From the NCBI GenBank assembly GCA_017397835.1, contig JAFQHV010000011.1, positions 186,001 through 250,000 on the forward strand: 64,000 bases of DNA. Reading direction: 5' to 3'. The first letter of the stretch is position 1, and every line of letters begins with the position of its first letter. The notes beneath the pieces were generated by a model. The model searched no databases. It worked only from the letters and a program-made list of their open reading frames with translations, and was not told where the DNA came from. The DNA comes from Oscillospiraceae bacterium. GTDB taxonomy: Bacteria > Bacillota > Clostridia > Oscillospirales > Oscillospiraceae. Positions 33,763 to 44,900 of this stretch are shown here, in pieces. The position numbers and the translations under genes were made by a program.

Positions 33763-33957
33763 GCTCATAACCCGGAGGTTGCAGGTTCAAGTCCTGCCTC
33801 CGCAACCACAAGGAAAGCCTCGCTATCTCAGGATAGCGAGGCTTCTTTTTGCTCATTTTAGTGTTTTTTCGGTACTTATTCCTGTTTATTGATAGTTGCG
33901 CCTATTTATACCTGTTTATGCCTGTTCTGTCGCTATATCGTCGCTACGGCAACCTTT
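33763..33957 (+). repeat. Attachment-site repeat, copy 3 (partial, diverged tRNA-fMet)
   Basis: It starts at the tRNA anticodon segment and keeps the T-arm, CCA-like end, terminator hairpin (33817-33842) and the GTTCTGTCGCTATATCGTCGCTA stretch, with more changes than copies 1 and 2. It marks the right end of island B. Confidence 0.8.
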
Positions 33958-34006
33958 GCGACGACACCGTCGTCGATGCGGTCGACGGGAACAGCAAGCA
34001 TGGACT

Positions 34007-35392
34007 TTAACCGGGCATATCTTGTTTCGCCAGCTCCTCCAGCGCTCTTCGGAACCCGTTCACACAGATGGCATCCACACCGAGTTTGGGGCGGCCTTTC
34101 AGCCGATACTCCAAATCAGCGCTCTCACCGGCCTCATACCCGCCTTCGGCAATCACTTTGTCACTGGGAATGTAGGCAATGGCATCATTGTAACCAAAGC
34201 ACAAAATCTGCTTATCGGGAAACGCTTCACGCAACACAGTCTGCAAACTGACCACCGGCTCGCCACCCACGGAAAAGAGGTAGAAATCCGGATTCAGCCG
34301 CACCACACCGCAGTTCAGGGTAATGGTGTCGGGCAGGCTGTCATAGTTTTCCGCCACGTAGTCGGCACAGGACCACATCAGGCGGAAGCTGTTTTCAGCG
34401 GTTTGGCCTGCGTTCTCCGTGGGGACAAATCCCTCGCCGGGGTGGCCCGATCGCCCGCTGCACTTTGCCCGTTCCATTTCATAAAACTCCCTGCCGTTAG
34501 GCTCCAGCGGCAGCTCCACCGTAAAGGCTTTGCCGCCCAGCATAAGGGGTACCGCCTGCCAACCGCCGCAGGTCAACCGTACCTGTACGGCATCGGCCAT
34601 AAAACCGGCCACCTCATCCAGTTGTTCATAGGACAGCGGAATAAACTTATCCTCCACCGCGCCCTTTTTCAGCTTGGTGTCGGCACCGAAACCCTGGAAA
34701 AACAAGGCGGTGCAGCCGGGATACCGCTGCTCCAGCAGGGTACACAGCCGTCCGGGATATTCCGCCGATACAGCGTTCAGCTCTGCCAAATTGGAGGGGT
34801 GGCAGGCAAAGCTGGTCAGCAAAGCACGCAGATCGCCCCCCTTATCCCGCAGACGCAGCAAATAGAGGTTTGGGTCCCGATCCCCCTCCGGGTTGGGGGC
34901 AAATTTGGTCTTTCCGTTCCCTTGAGGCAGCCGGCGGGACATATTCCAATCTCCCTCCACGGCGGCAAACTCCACAGTTCCCTCACAGGTGTCCAAAAAC
35001 GCCCGGTCCATGCAGGCACAGCACCGTTCCAGCAAAAACGCCTCGTAGCTGTCGGTGTGGTAGTGCCGGTCATAGCCTCTGACCGCCGGGGCGAAATGGG
35101 TGTGCGAGTAGTTGACGTGCAGATTGCCCGGCTTCACGGCGTACTTCTCCTGCGCGTAGGCCCGCAGCCGTTCCGTCAGGGTATCATCGTGGAACAACAG
35201 GTCAAACCCCATCAGCACCACCCGCTCCCCTTGTCCGTCCTCCAGCATCAGGGTGCGGACATAGAGGTCATCGTGAACGCACTCAAAGGGCACACCAAAT
35301 ACCGGGCCAAACCCAATGAGGGTGGTCCGCTCACTCGGAGTAATGCACTCCTTTGCTGCGCCAAAGGTCACAATTCCGGTCGATTCCCTCAT
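34007..35392 (-). CDS. Neutral/alkaline ceramidase-like protein (N-terminal ceramidase domain family)
   Basis: A 461-residue protein without signal peptide. The opening GAAKECITP..RTTLIGFG, the metal-ligand-like NYSHTHFAPAVRG and the later FACHPSNLAEL are features of the neutral ceramidase-like hydrolase family, whose bacterial members are often linked to carbohydrate loci rather than to lipids. It is therefore probably a zinc amidase or hydrolase of an unknown substrate. The start at 35392 has GAGGTG upstream; a longer start would overlap the preceding gene. It is the last gene of a four-gene operon (38667 to 34007). Confidence 0.75.
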   Translation of the reverse strand: MRESTGIVTFGAAKECITPSERTTLIGFGPVFGVPFECVHDDLYVRTLMLEDGQGERVVLMGFDLLFHDDTLTERLRAYAQEKYAVKPGNLHVNYSHTHFAPAVRGYDRHYHTDSYEAFLLERCCACMDRAFLDTCEGTVEFAAVEGDWNMSRRLPQGNGKTKFAPNPEGDRDPNLYLLRLRDKGGDLRALLTSFACHPSNLAELNAVSAEYPGRLCTLLEQRYPGCTALFFQGFGADTKLKKGAVEDKFIPLSYEQLDEVAGFMADAVQVRLTCGGWQAVPLMLGGKAFTVELPLEPNGREFYEMERAKCSGRSGHPGEGFVPTENAGQTAENSFRLMWSCADYVAENYDSLPDTITLNCGVVRLNPDFYLFSVGGEPVVSLQTVLREAFPDKQILCFGYNDAIAYIPSDKVIAEGGYEAGESADLEYRLKGRPKLGVDAICVNGFRRALEELAKQDMPG

Positions 35393-35414
35393 TCCAAACA
35401 CCTCACCGGTCCAT

Positions 35415-36428
35415 TCAGCTCCGCTCACAGCCAAAGCGGTAAATATCTTCGATGATGCCCACGGCGCGGCTGCCCTCGGCCGCGGTCAGCAGCAGCTTCT
35501 GCTCGCCGTGGATGGCGCCGATGAAGTTGCCAAGCTGCCAGGTGTACGGCTCCCATGCAGGGACCGTGTTACCGCCCGCCGTGCTGGCGGCAGCCGCATC
35601 ATCGCTATCGATTCGTATTTCCCCATCCACGATCAGCTTGTGGATGCGCCCCTCCACCAGCACCATGGCGCCCCGGGTGCCGTTGATCTCTATGCGGCGC
35701 TCAAATCCGGGATTGGCGCAGGTGGACGCCTCAATGGTACCCATAGCACCATTTTCAAATTCCAGCACCGCCACCGAGGCATCTTCCACCTCAATGTCGT
35801 GGAAACGGGTGCAATTCTTGGCATAGACCACCTTGCCGTCACCCACCATATACAGCAGCAGATCCACCCCGTGAATACCCTGATTCATCAGGGCACCGCC
35901 TCCGTCCAAAGCCCGGGTGCCACGCCAGTTGCTGCCGGCAAAGTAGGCCGGGTCGCGCCAGTACTTCATGGACAGGTCGCAGAACACCAGCTTGCCCAGC
36001 ATCCCGTCTTCCACAATTTTTTTGGCTTTCTGTACATCAGGGAAAAAGCGCAGCTGGCAAATGGTAGTCAGCACACGGCCGCTTTTTTCCGCCTCCCGCT
36101 GAATTTCAGCCGCCTCAGCCCGGGTGAACGCCATGGGCTTTTCCAGCACCACGTGCTTCTTGGCACGCAAGGCCTGAAGGGCATTCTCCTTGTGAAATCC
36201 GCTGGGGGTGCAGATACATACGGCATCCACACGCTCATCAGCCAGCATACTCTCGAAATCAGGGTAGCAGTGGATGGCGTACGTTTGAGCGAACTTCTCG
36301 GCTCCGGGCAGGTCCACGGAGGTCACGCCCACCAGTTCGGCGGTATCCATTCTCTGAATGGCCTCGGCGTGGGCGTTGGAGATGACCCCGCTGCCCAAAA
36401 TGCCAAAGCGAATGATATTGTCAGACAT
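35415..36428 (-). CDS. Gfo/Idh/MocA-family oxidoreductase
   Basis: A 337-residue NAD(P)-dependent oxidoreductase. It has an N-terminal Rossmann fold (RFGILGSGVISNAHAEAI), the family motif EKP (HVVLEKPMAF near 95) and a C-terminal alpha/beta domain with GGGALMNQGIHGVDLLLYM. The family oxidises or reduces sugar or inositol hydroxyls. Cytoplasmic. It starts 3 bp after the AraC stop, indicating one transcript with the aminotransferase upstream and the ceramidase-like gene downstream. The combination of aminotransferase plus Gfo/Idh suggests amino- or keto-sugar (or inositol) metabolism. Confidence 0.9.
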   Translation of the reverse strand: MSDNIIRFGILGSGVISNAHAEAIQRMDTAELVGVTSVDLPGAEKFAQTYAIHCYPDFESMLADERVDAVCICTPSGFHKENALQALRAKKHVVLEKPMAFTRAEAAEIQREAEKSGRVLTTICQLRFFPDVQKAKKIVEDGMLGKLVFCDLSMKYWRDPAYFAGSNWRGTRALDGGGALMNQGIHGVDLLLYMVGDGKVVYAKNCTRFHDIEVEDASVAVLEFENGAMGTIEASTCANPGFERRIEINGTRGAMVLVEGRIHKLIVDGEIRIDSDDAAAASTAGGNTVPAWEPYTWQLGNFIGAIHGEQKLLLTAAEGSRAVGIIEDIYRFGCERS

Positions 36429-36430
36429 TG

Positions 36431-37282
36431 TTATCCGTCCAATCTGTCATTAAGATCGCGAGCCCGGCTTTGGGACGGGGTCTCGCCGTAGTGCTGCTTA
36501 TAGCAGCGGGAAAAATAGTTTTGATTCTCAAATCCGCAGCTGACGGCAATCTCCGCAATTCCCCGGTTCGTTCCGGTCAGCAGGGCGTTGGCCACCCGCA
36601 GGCGGAAATGGCGCAGGTACTCCATAGCGCTTTTCCCCGTAACCAGTTTGAAGCTGCGGCAAAAGTAGTGCTTGCTCACCCCGCACAACGCAGCAAGCTG
36701 CTCCACGGTCAGGGGCTCGGCATAAGAAGCTTTGATACACCGCATAGCCGGGTCAATGACCGGGTACCGTCGCAAAACACCCTTTTCCGGCAGGGGGCGC
36801 CCCTCCTGTGCAAGGCCCCGCCGCAGCAGCAGGGCGAACAGTTGGGCAAGCAACCCTTTGATCATCACATCTCGGGCGGGTTGGTCCTGCTGCGCCTCCC
36901 AAGCGGCCTGCATCAGCAACCCATACATTTCCTTGTCACCGGAGAAGTGGTGTTCAAAGGCCTGTTCCCGGGTCAAAAGCAATTCCTGCAGTTCGAGGCC
37001 CGGTATACCGGCAAAATAGTTCAACGGCAGCATAAACAAGTGGTACTTGCCCCGCTCCGCCCCGGTGTCCACCGTGGCGTGAAACTCGTAGGGATTGATG
37101 ACCACCACATCCCCGGCCTTAACGCATACCGTTTGGGACTCCACGAGCAGAGTAGCCGAGCCCTCGTAAAAACACTTGATCTCGATTTCTTCATGCAAGG
37201 CAGTCCGGTTGGATATGGTTTCCTGCCGGTCGATATAGGCCACCTTTTCGGTGTCGATGAGATAAGGTTTCACCTGGGGCAT
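36431..37282 (-). CDS. AraC-family transcriptional regulator
   Basis: A 283-residue regulator with an N-terminal cupin sensing domain (LHEEIEIKCFYEGSATLLVE, VVVINPYEFHA) and a C-terminal double HTH (TVEQLAALCGVSKHYFCRSF; GIAEIAVSCGFENQNYFSRC). An in-frame GTG nine bases upstream is an alternative start; neither has a strong site. It is embedded within the operon it presumably controls. Its ligand is probably the operon's substrate. Confidence 0.88.
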   Translation of the reverse strand: MPQVKPYLIDTEKVAYIDRQETISNRTALHEEIEIKCFYEGSATLLVESQTVCVKAGDVVVINPYEFHATVDTGAERGKYHLFMLPLNYFAGIPGLELQELLLTREQAFEHHFSGDKEMYGLLMQAAWEAQQDQPARDVMIKGLLAQLFALLLRRGLAQEGRPLPEKGVLRRYPVIDPAMRCIKASYAEPLTVEQLAALCGVSKHYFCRSFKLVTGKSAMEYLRHFRLRVANALLTGTNRGIAEIAVSCGFENQNYFSRCYKQHYGETPSQSRARDLNDRLDG

Positions 37283-37317
37283 AGAACTCACTTCTTTTCT
37301 GCCGGGGTGCCCGGCGT

Positions 37318-38667
37318 TTATTGGTTTTCGAACCCGTACCAGCGACCGGCCTGTGTACCGTCCAGCCCACTCCCGCCCGCCGGCTGCCGCATCAGCTGGT
37401 CACGGTTTTCGATCACATTGCGGAACACCTGCACGTACCGGTCGATCAGTTCCTTGTCAAACTTCTTGATCCAGGGCATGGACACGCAGAATTTCTGCTC
37501 TATGTCATCTAACACACCATCCAGCTCCCGCACGTCACGCTCGGCGTTCTCCAGACGGGAGGGGCCGCCGCAGTGATTGAAATCAAAGGTTTTGAAGTAG
37601 TTATGACGGTGCAGGGAGTAGTTCACGCCGTCATAACAACTGCCGCCCCAACCCATTTCCTCGCTGACCGCCTTGGCAAAGGCCTTGACGGGCAGACCGT
37701 CCAGCTCCTCGGGGTAGTAGCGGGCAATGGGAGCGTAGAAGCCGGCCATATTGGAGCCGGTGGTCTCGTCCACCCGCAGCGGTTTCAGACCGGGCAGCTG
37801 CTCCAGCCGGTCATAAAAATAGTTCATGGCTTTGCGAATTTCGGCACAGCGCTCATCATAATACTTCAGCTGTACCCGCCCCATAGCGGCGCACAGTTGG
37901 TTCACGCGGCCCTTTACACCGCCCAGAGCGATGTGGAAGTAGGGCTCCAGCTCCTCACTCTTAATGTACTTGCCATTGTTGCGGTCGTAGTGGCCGTAGG
38001 CCATGACCCGCTCATAGATCTTGGTGTCGTTGGTCACCACCATGCCCATCTCGCCGGCGGCAAAGGACTTGGTACTCATCAGGGACATAGCGGCCACATC
38101 GCCGAAGGTGCCCAATTTCCTGCCCTTATACAGGCCGCCCTGAGCGTGGGACACGTCCTCAATGACCTTCAGCCCGTACTTTTTGGCAATGGCCATGATG
38201 GGGTCCATGTCACAGGGGTAGCCCAAATAGTGGACCACCACAATGGCTTTTGTTTTGGCAGAAATCAGCCGCTCCAAATCCTTGGGGTCCATGCTGATGT
38301 TCTCGTCCACGTTGCAGAACACGGCGGTGGCGCCGAACATGGTGGCCGGTACCACGCTGGCCCAGTAAGTCTTGGTGGTGCAGATGATCTCATCGCCCTT
38401 GCCAAGGCCGATGCCAAACATGGCGGCCGCCAGTGCCATAGTGCCGTTACAGTAGGCCACGGCGTGCTTCGTTCCGTTCCACGCGGCAAACTCCCGCTCA
38501 AACTTCTCGGTAATATCGGTGCCGGAGAAATTGTTGGTGCGGATAACCTCCAGCGCCGCCGCCTCGTCCTCCTCGGTGATGATGGGCCACCGTTTGGCCT
38601 CGTTCAGCCGTTCCCGGTCCGCCTCGGTAAATACAGGCTCCCCACCCTGAATTGCCAGTTTTTTCAT
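37318..38667 (-). CDS. DegT/DnrJ/EryC1/StrS-family PLP aminotransferase
   Basis: A 449-residue sugar aminotransferase-type enzyme. It begins MKKLAIQGGEPVF and carries the PLP lysine in MSTKSFAAGEMG (Lys200). EDVSHAQGG holds the PLP-ring contact and RVNQLCAAMGRVQL is characteristic of the family. These enzymes usually transaminate keto sugars; some dehydrate or act on scyllo-inosose. AGGAGG sets the start; a frame extension upstream is unsupported. First gene of the operon, with TATAAT and TTGTGT (16-bp spacing) upstream. Confidence 0.9.
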   Translation of the reverse strand: MKKLAIQGGEPVFTEADRERLNEAKRWPIITEEDEAAALEVIRTNNFSGTDITEKFEREFAAWNGTKHAVAYCNGTMALAAAMFGIGLGKGDEIICTTKTYWASVVPATMFGATAVFCNVDENISMDPKDLERLISAKTKAIVVVHYLGYPCDMDPIMAIAKKYGLKVIEDVSHAQGGLYKGRKLGTFGDVAAMSLMSTKSFAAGEMGMVVTNDTKIYERVMAYGHYDRNNGKYIKSEELEPYFHIALGGVKGRVNQLCAAMGRVQLKYYDERCAEIRKAMNYFYDRLEQLPGLKPLRVDETTGSNMAGFYAPIARYYPEELDGLPVKAFAKAVSEEMGWGGSCYDGVNYSLHRHNYFKTFDFNHCGGPSRLENAERDVRELDGVLDDIEQKFCVSMPWIKKFDKELIDRYVQVFRNVIENRDQLMRQPAGGSGLDGTQAGRWYGFENQ

Positions 38668-38994
38668 ACAAAAATCCTCCTGTCGCCAACGGCGCAAGCT
38701 TTGGTTTTCTGTATTTATTATAGACCCGACACCTCAAAACACAATGTTCCCCATTGCCTCAAGTTAGCACTGTATTGACTTTTTGTCAATCATCCTCCCC
38801 AGCTCCGGGTACATCTCGTTCCATGTTCACATAACAAGGCCCCACGACACCATTTTTCTATCCTCAAAGGGAGGGAACGCCCCTGCGGGTCAGGGCCGGG
38901 AGAAACAGGTTTGCGACGGTACCCCCACAAGTTTATTGCATCAAAAACTCCCTGCCCGATCGTTGGGCAGGGAGTTTTTGTCTTTGCAATGAAT
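38668..38994. other. Intergenic region with promoter and inverted repeat
   Basis: No gene seen. On the minus strand TTGTGT (38744-38739), a 16-bp spacer and TATAAT (38722-38717) form a promoter for the aminotransferase operon. An inverted repeat ATTGAC-N5-GTCAAT (38774-38790) lies about 30 bp further upstream and may be the AraC or another regulator site. The right end holds the terminator at 38943. Confidence 0.55.
38943..38979. terminator. Terminator of the SLH Asp-box gene (CTCCCTGCCC family)
   Basis: AAAAACTCCCTGCCC pairs with GGGCAGGGAGTTTTT around GATCGTT. It lies 16 bp after the gene's stop at 38995 on the minus strand. Confidence 0.85.
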
Positions 38995-41900
38995 TCAGTT
39001 GCCGCGCAGGTAGTTGGTCAGCATCTGGGCTGTTTGGGCGCGGGTGGCCTGTTCGGTGGCGTTGGTGAAGGGTACATTCGCAAGAATGCCCTTTTCCACC
39101 GCCCACTTCAGGGCATCGGCGGCCCAGTCACTGTGCTGGCCCACCTTGGACAGATTGCCACTTCCGTTGGGCGAACCGGAGTAGTTGCGGAGAATGACCG
39201 CCACCTGCTCGATGGTCACGGCATCTTCCGGCTTGAACACACCGCCGCCGTAGCCGCTGACTACCCCGCGGTTGGAACCCCAAGTCACGGCGTTGTTGCA
39301 CCACTGGCTGGCAGGCACGTCGGAGAAGCTGTGGGTCTGGCCGTTCAGGTCGGGCTGACCCTCCTTGTTGTAGAGGACCTGCACCACCATGGCCCGGTTC
39401 AGGGTGTCGTTGGGGCCGAACTTGTCGGAGCTGTAGCCGCTCATAATGCCGTTGGCGGTGGCGTAGGCCACGGCCTCGTAGAACCAGTCGCCGCTCTTCA
39501 CGTCGGCAAAGGTCAGCTCGTTCTTGGGTTCATCCTTGGGGGGCTCCACCACAGCCGCACCGCTGCGATTCAGGGGAGTAGTCAGTTCGATGGCGTAGAA
39601 GTCATCCACGTACAGGCAGTCGCCGGTGGCCTTGGTGGCTTCCACCTGACCGAACTGAACGGCGCAGATTTCCTGAATCACGTCCTCATGCTTCACGGGC
39701 AGCTGCTGATTGTTCTTGTCCAGAGGATAGATGGTCTGGTCGAGCTTGAGCTTGATGTCGCTGATCGCCTTGCCGTTGACATACAGCTTGCCCTGATTGG
39801 CAGCGATGTCAAAGCTGATGGCGATGTCGTTCCAAACACCGACCTCTACCTTGCCCACAGCCACCTTGCCGTCCTCGTAGCACAGGCTGAGGGTGCCGTC
39901 GGGAGCGATGGCCAGCGTGGTCAGAGCCAGCACCAGATAGTCAAAGCCGTAGGCAGAGCGCAGTTCAAAGGTAAAGGCATCCTTGTTGCCCTCCGGCACC
40001 ATGATTTTGGCACCCACGGTACCGGCCTTCATAGAAGGCACCTGCCGCACCGCGTTGGCGGTGGCCACACCGGTGACATCCTCCACCTTCATGGCCTGCA
40101 GGCCGGTGGCAACCACATCCCGGGTCAGCTCCACCTTACCGTTCTTGTTCACCAGCCAGCCCATGTACTTCAGAGAGCTGTCCTCAAAGTCCTCATAGCC
40201 GCCCTTGTTGCCGTAGATCATCTGGTCAAAGTCCTCGATGGCGATGCCTACGGTGGTCTTTCCCATGTAATCGACGTCATTGTAGATCTGATCGTACCAG
40301 CAGCCAAACAGTTCCTTTCCGTCGGGGGAAACGCCAACGCCGATTTGAGTCACACGGCTGTCCTTGTCGTTGATGCTGTCGAAGGAGGTACCGAAGGTCA
40401 CGTCCAACACATTGTCATAGGTTTCGTAGTTATCGCTGGACAGGCCCATGTACAGGGGCGAACGGAGGTAGGTCGTCGTGCCCTCGCCGGTACGGGTACC
40501 GTAGGCAATCAGGCGGTCGTTGCCGTACTTGTACAGCGTAGGGGACGTGTTGGAGGCAGGCACCTTGGAGTAGTCCGCCGTCCAGGTCTTGCCGCCGTCG
40601 GTGGAGCGGCCCTCATAGAAGTAGATATTGCCATACTGCTGGGCGCGCATGATGAGGTACAGGCTGCCGTCATCCAGCTGGGCAAAGCCGGTTTCGGAGA
40701 AGCCCTGCTCGGGCAGCATGGTCAAAGTACCGTTGTAGTCGGCAATGCCCGTGCCGGGCAGATCCATATACAGAGGCTTGTCGCTGGCGGCCCAGCTCTT
40801 GCCGCCGTCGGCGGAGTAGGTAGCGGAGACCACACTGCGGTCATTCTTCAGGTCGGACAGGTAGTGGATGATGACGTAGTCCACATTGGGACCGTCGCCG
40901 TCCGCCTCCTTCAGCTTCAGGCCGTCGCAGACGGTGATCGCACGTTGGAGGCCATCACCGTAGCCCTTGGTCATCACATAGTCGTTGTCCTTGACCTTCT
41001 CCAGAGCGGGATCGGTGATGTGCCGGGGCTCGGACCAGGTGTAGCCATAGTCATCGGAGTAGGTCAGCAGCAGGCGGTAGTCGTTGCTGTCATAGACGCT
41101 GCCGGTGTAGCCGACGATGTACAGACGGCCCTTATCGCCCACGCTCTCGTCCCAAATGAAGCCGCCGAAGCCGGAGGCACGCATAATACCGCTCTTGATT
41201 TCCGTGGTGTCGTCATAGGCAAGGACGGGCTTGGTGGTAAAGGTGTGGCCGCCGTCGGTGGAGCGGTACACCGCGATGTCGGCATCCAGGGTCTTGCGGC
41301 GACCCACGGCGATGACATCCCCGTTGGGGAAGACGAAGGGTCGGCCGTGAGAGGTCATTGCATCGGCGGTGCCGAAATTCTCCGCCGTTTCCTTGGAGAT
41401 GTTGATCAGCGCCACGTTGCCGTAGGCCACCTCGAACACCGCCTCGGGGTCGGAAAAGTCCTTTGCAGAGGCGCAGCCCCAGTGGGCGGTGACCGTCGCA
41501 GGAGCGGAGGGCACCCGGACATAGAAGCCGTCCACGCCGTTATACCAGTGTGCCAAGGTCTTACCGTCTGCAGTGAAACGGAAGTCGCTGGCGTCGGCCT
41601 TGTACTGACCGGCCTTGGCACCCAGCGAGGCGATGGACACGAACACGGGGACGTCCTTGCCGCTGTCGGTCACCTTGACCTCCGCCTTGTGAGCGAAGGC
41701 GCCGCCGGCGAGGGGCAGGCTCTGCTCGTTGCTCACCGTCATCATGGACTGGATGGCGTTGTAGAAGGTGGGGTCACCCAAGCCGCTCATGTCCATGGTA
41801 TCGTGATAGGTGTGCACCTTCACATACCGGGCGGTCTCATTCAGGTTGTAGAGGGTGTACTCCTTGCCGTCCTGATGGAGCAGCCAGCCGGTGACCTTGG

Positions 41901-44900
41901 TCCACTCCTTGCCGTCCTCGCTGACAAATACACCCAAATGACGCTGACCCAAACGGGAGTACTCGTCCAAATCGTACAGCTTGATGGTGTTAAAGGCCTT
42001 GGAACCGCCCTGGTCATAGACCAGGCTGTTGTGGTTGGTGTCAAACCACTCAAAGCTGTCGGTGGAGAAGTCGCCGGCGCTGCCGGTCAGGGGGTTGGCA
42101 TCGTCCACGATCAGCGCCACCTTACCGGCGGCATTGCTGCCCTTGGTGGTCAGGGTAATGGTATTGCTCAGCGTAACGCCGCCGTAGCTGGCGGTGGCGA
42201 TCAGGTCAAAGGCAACCGCCTTGCTGCTGCGGGTGATGACACCGGTGTTAGTATTAACATTGGCCGCAGACTGACCGGTGGTCTTGTCCAGCACCTTCCA
42301 GGTCACGGGGACGGTGATGCCGCTGGCGGCGAAGCTCACCTGCTTGGGCAGGGTCAATCGCAGAGCATCCTCCACGGTGCCCTCGGCCAGCACGCCCTCC
42401 GCCGTCAGGGAATCCAGAGCGGTGTTGACGGTGGCCTGCGCGTCCACAAAGTAGTTCTGGGTCCACAGAGTACTGAAAATATCTACGTTGATGCCCAAAT
42501 ACTTCCCCTCGTCATTGGGCAAGGCATCGCGATTGAGCGCGTCAACGCGCAGCTGAGGGAAGGGGAAATCGTCCACCACGGTAAAGGTGGTGCGGTCCAG
42601 CTTTTGGAAGGTGTGGACCCACTGGCCGTCGATGTACATACTGGGCACATCGTTCTTGTCCATGGAAATGGTAAAGGTGAACCGGTCGCCCAGCTTCTTG
42701 CCCGTGGGGACAGACTCAACAACGGAGTAGTACAGCATATCGCAGACAATGCTGCCGTCGCCGCCATCGCGCAGTCCAAAGCGGCCCTGCAGGTCGGCCT
42801 GACGGATCTCCCAGCACAGGCTGCGCCAGGCCAGATAGCCGTTTAGGATGGGCAGTCCGTGGGGCTGCAGATCCACCGTGAACTCATAGGCGTGTCCCAT
42901 CATGGTGGGGAATGCGACATGGCCGTAGTTGTCGATGGCATCTCCCAGCGCCGGGTCGGTGCGCAGCTGCTGATAGCCGTCCGCCTGAGTCCAGCTGGTC
43001 ATCTTGGGGTTATAGTCGCGGATGGTATAGTCCTTGGTGGTGAAGTCGGTGGCGGTGTCGCCGATAATCACGCTGGTACCGATCAGTTCCAGTGCGCCAT
43101 ACAGCCGGGTGGTACCGTCGGCGTTGGTCACCTTGATCTCATAATCGCTCTTACTGCCCATACCGGACAGGCCGATCTCACTCTGGGGAATGGCCCACTC
43201 CACACTCTGGCCGCTGACGTACACCTGACCGACGGAGGCGGTGCCCGCCTGCAGGTCGGCAGCCAGGGTCTTGCCGCCCACGGTCAGTTCCAGCTTGTCG
43301 GCACGGATCGCGGTAAAGATCTGTCCACCCACGTACAGGTTCTTGGCATCCCACTGGAAGCCAAATTCCGCGCCGGGGCCCTTGGAGCCGGCCGCCTTGT
43401 AGGGAGTGTACCACTGCAGGTCACGGATGTCGCCGTCCAGCTTCAGCCCGGCCACGTCCAGGTAGGCTACGGCATCGTTCTTGCCGTCACCGGAAACGGG
43501 AGCGTAGATCGTTTGGGTCAGCACCGTGCCGCCGCCCAGCGTCAGCGTAAATCTGCGGGTAGTTTCGCCGGCGGCAACGCTCATGTCCAGCTTCTGCCCG
43601 GCGGGTGCGGTCTGGTGCAGCAGGTTCAGAGGGACGGAAATCTCATACTGTCCCTTTCCATTTCCCTTGATGGTGCTGCCCATGGTGTAGCCCAGTTCAA
43701 ACTTGGGCTGCTTGCCCAGCTTGGCCGTGGCCGTGAGCGCTCCAAAGGTAAAGTCCACGCTGCCCGCCCGGGAATCCAGGGCAAGGTACAGGTTCTCCTC
43801 ATCCACCAGCGCGCCAAAGCGGGTATCCTCCACACTGCCGTCCAGGGTCCAAAAGGACTCGTTGGCCGCGCCGTCCACCTTCAGCAGGCCGTTAGCCACG
43901 GCGGAGGCCTTCAGTTCGGGAGCGGGAGCGGCCTGCAGCAGGCAGAAGTCGTGCAGCAGCACGTCATTCTTCCGGGTGGCGGTCAGGTCGCGATTGCTGG
44001 TAGCGCTCCAAAGATACAATGCATTTTTGGCGCCGGAGCCGCTGGTGGTGGGGAAGGCACCCACCTTCTTGCCGTTGACGTGAACCTCCACCTCAAAATC
44101 ATCGTTGGCCGCCAGGCGGATGTTGGCGTTCTTGGCAGGCAGGTCCAGTCCGGTGTCAATCTTTTTGACAAGGGCGTGGGACTTCTCATACTGGGACACA
44201 TAGATGTTGCCCGCCGCATCGGCGTGGAAGCCGATGGAGATGATGGCGTTGGTAGCATAGTACACACTAAAGCCGGTCATGCCCCAGTAGGCCGCCTTAT
44301 CCTCCGCCACCACGATCAGGTCGTTGAAGTCCACGTTCATGACCATGTCATAACCCTTGGTGAAGTCCACCTCGGAGGCAACCTTGTTGGGCACGTAGGT
44401 AATGCGGCCGTCGGCACCCTTGTCGGTCATGGTGTCCCCGGTCTTGAAACGCAGGGAGCCGTTCTCCTCCACCACGTAGGCCTCAGCCGAGGTCTTGCCC
44501 AGTTCGGCGGCGTAGGTCTTGCTTGCGGTGTTGGTATAGTCGTCGGAAATCAGCAGAGCCTTGTGGGCGAAATTCAGCTTGCCGTTGAAGCTGTCACCGC
44601 CCATCTTGGCCACGAAATCATAGGTCTGGCCGGGGTCATAGACCATGCCAAGTGCGGCCAGGCTGATCTGCGCCTCGACCGTCCCGGCAGCGGTATTCAC
44701 CGCCACGGAGCCGGCGGAGACACCGTCGGCCACCACGGAACCGGCGGCCATATCAATGGCAACCGTCACACCGTTCAGGGTGACTTCGGCACCGGTGGCC
44801 ACGGTCTGCAAACCAAGATACAGATTTTCCGCATCACACAGCAGGGCCGCCGGGGTGCTGCCAATTTTCTCAGTCAGCATCCACTTACCGTCGTCCAGCT

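Noticed and set aside
33508-33768. Small open frames upstream of the pilus operon
   Set aside because: They lack ribosome-binding sites and overlap the repeat and palindrome-rich segment; one is just the 5' extension of the signal-peptidase-like frame.
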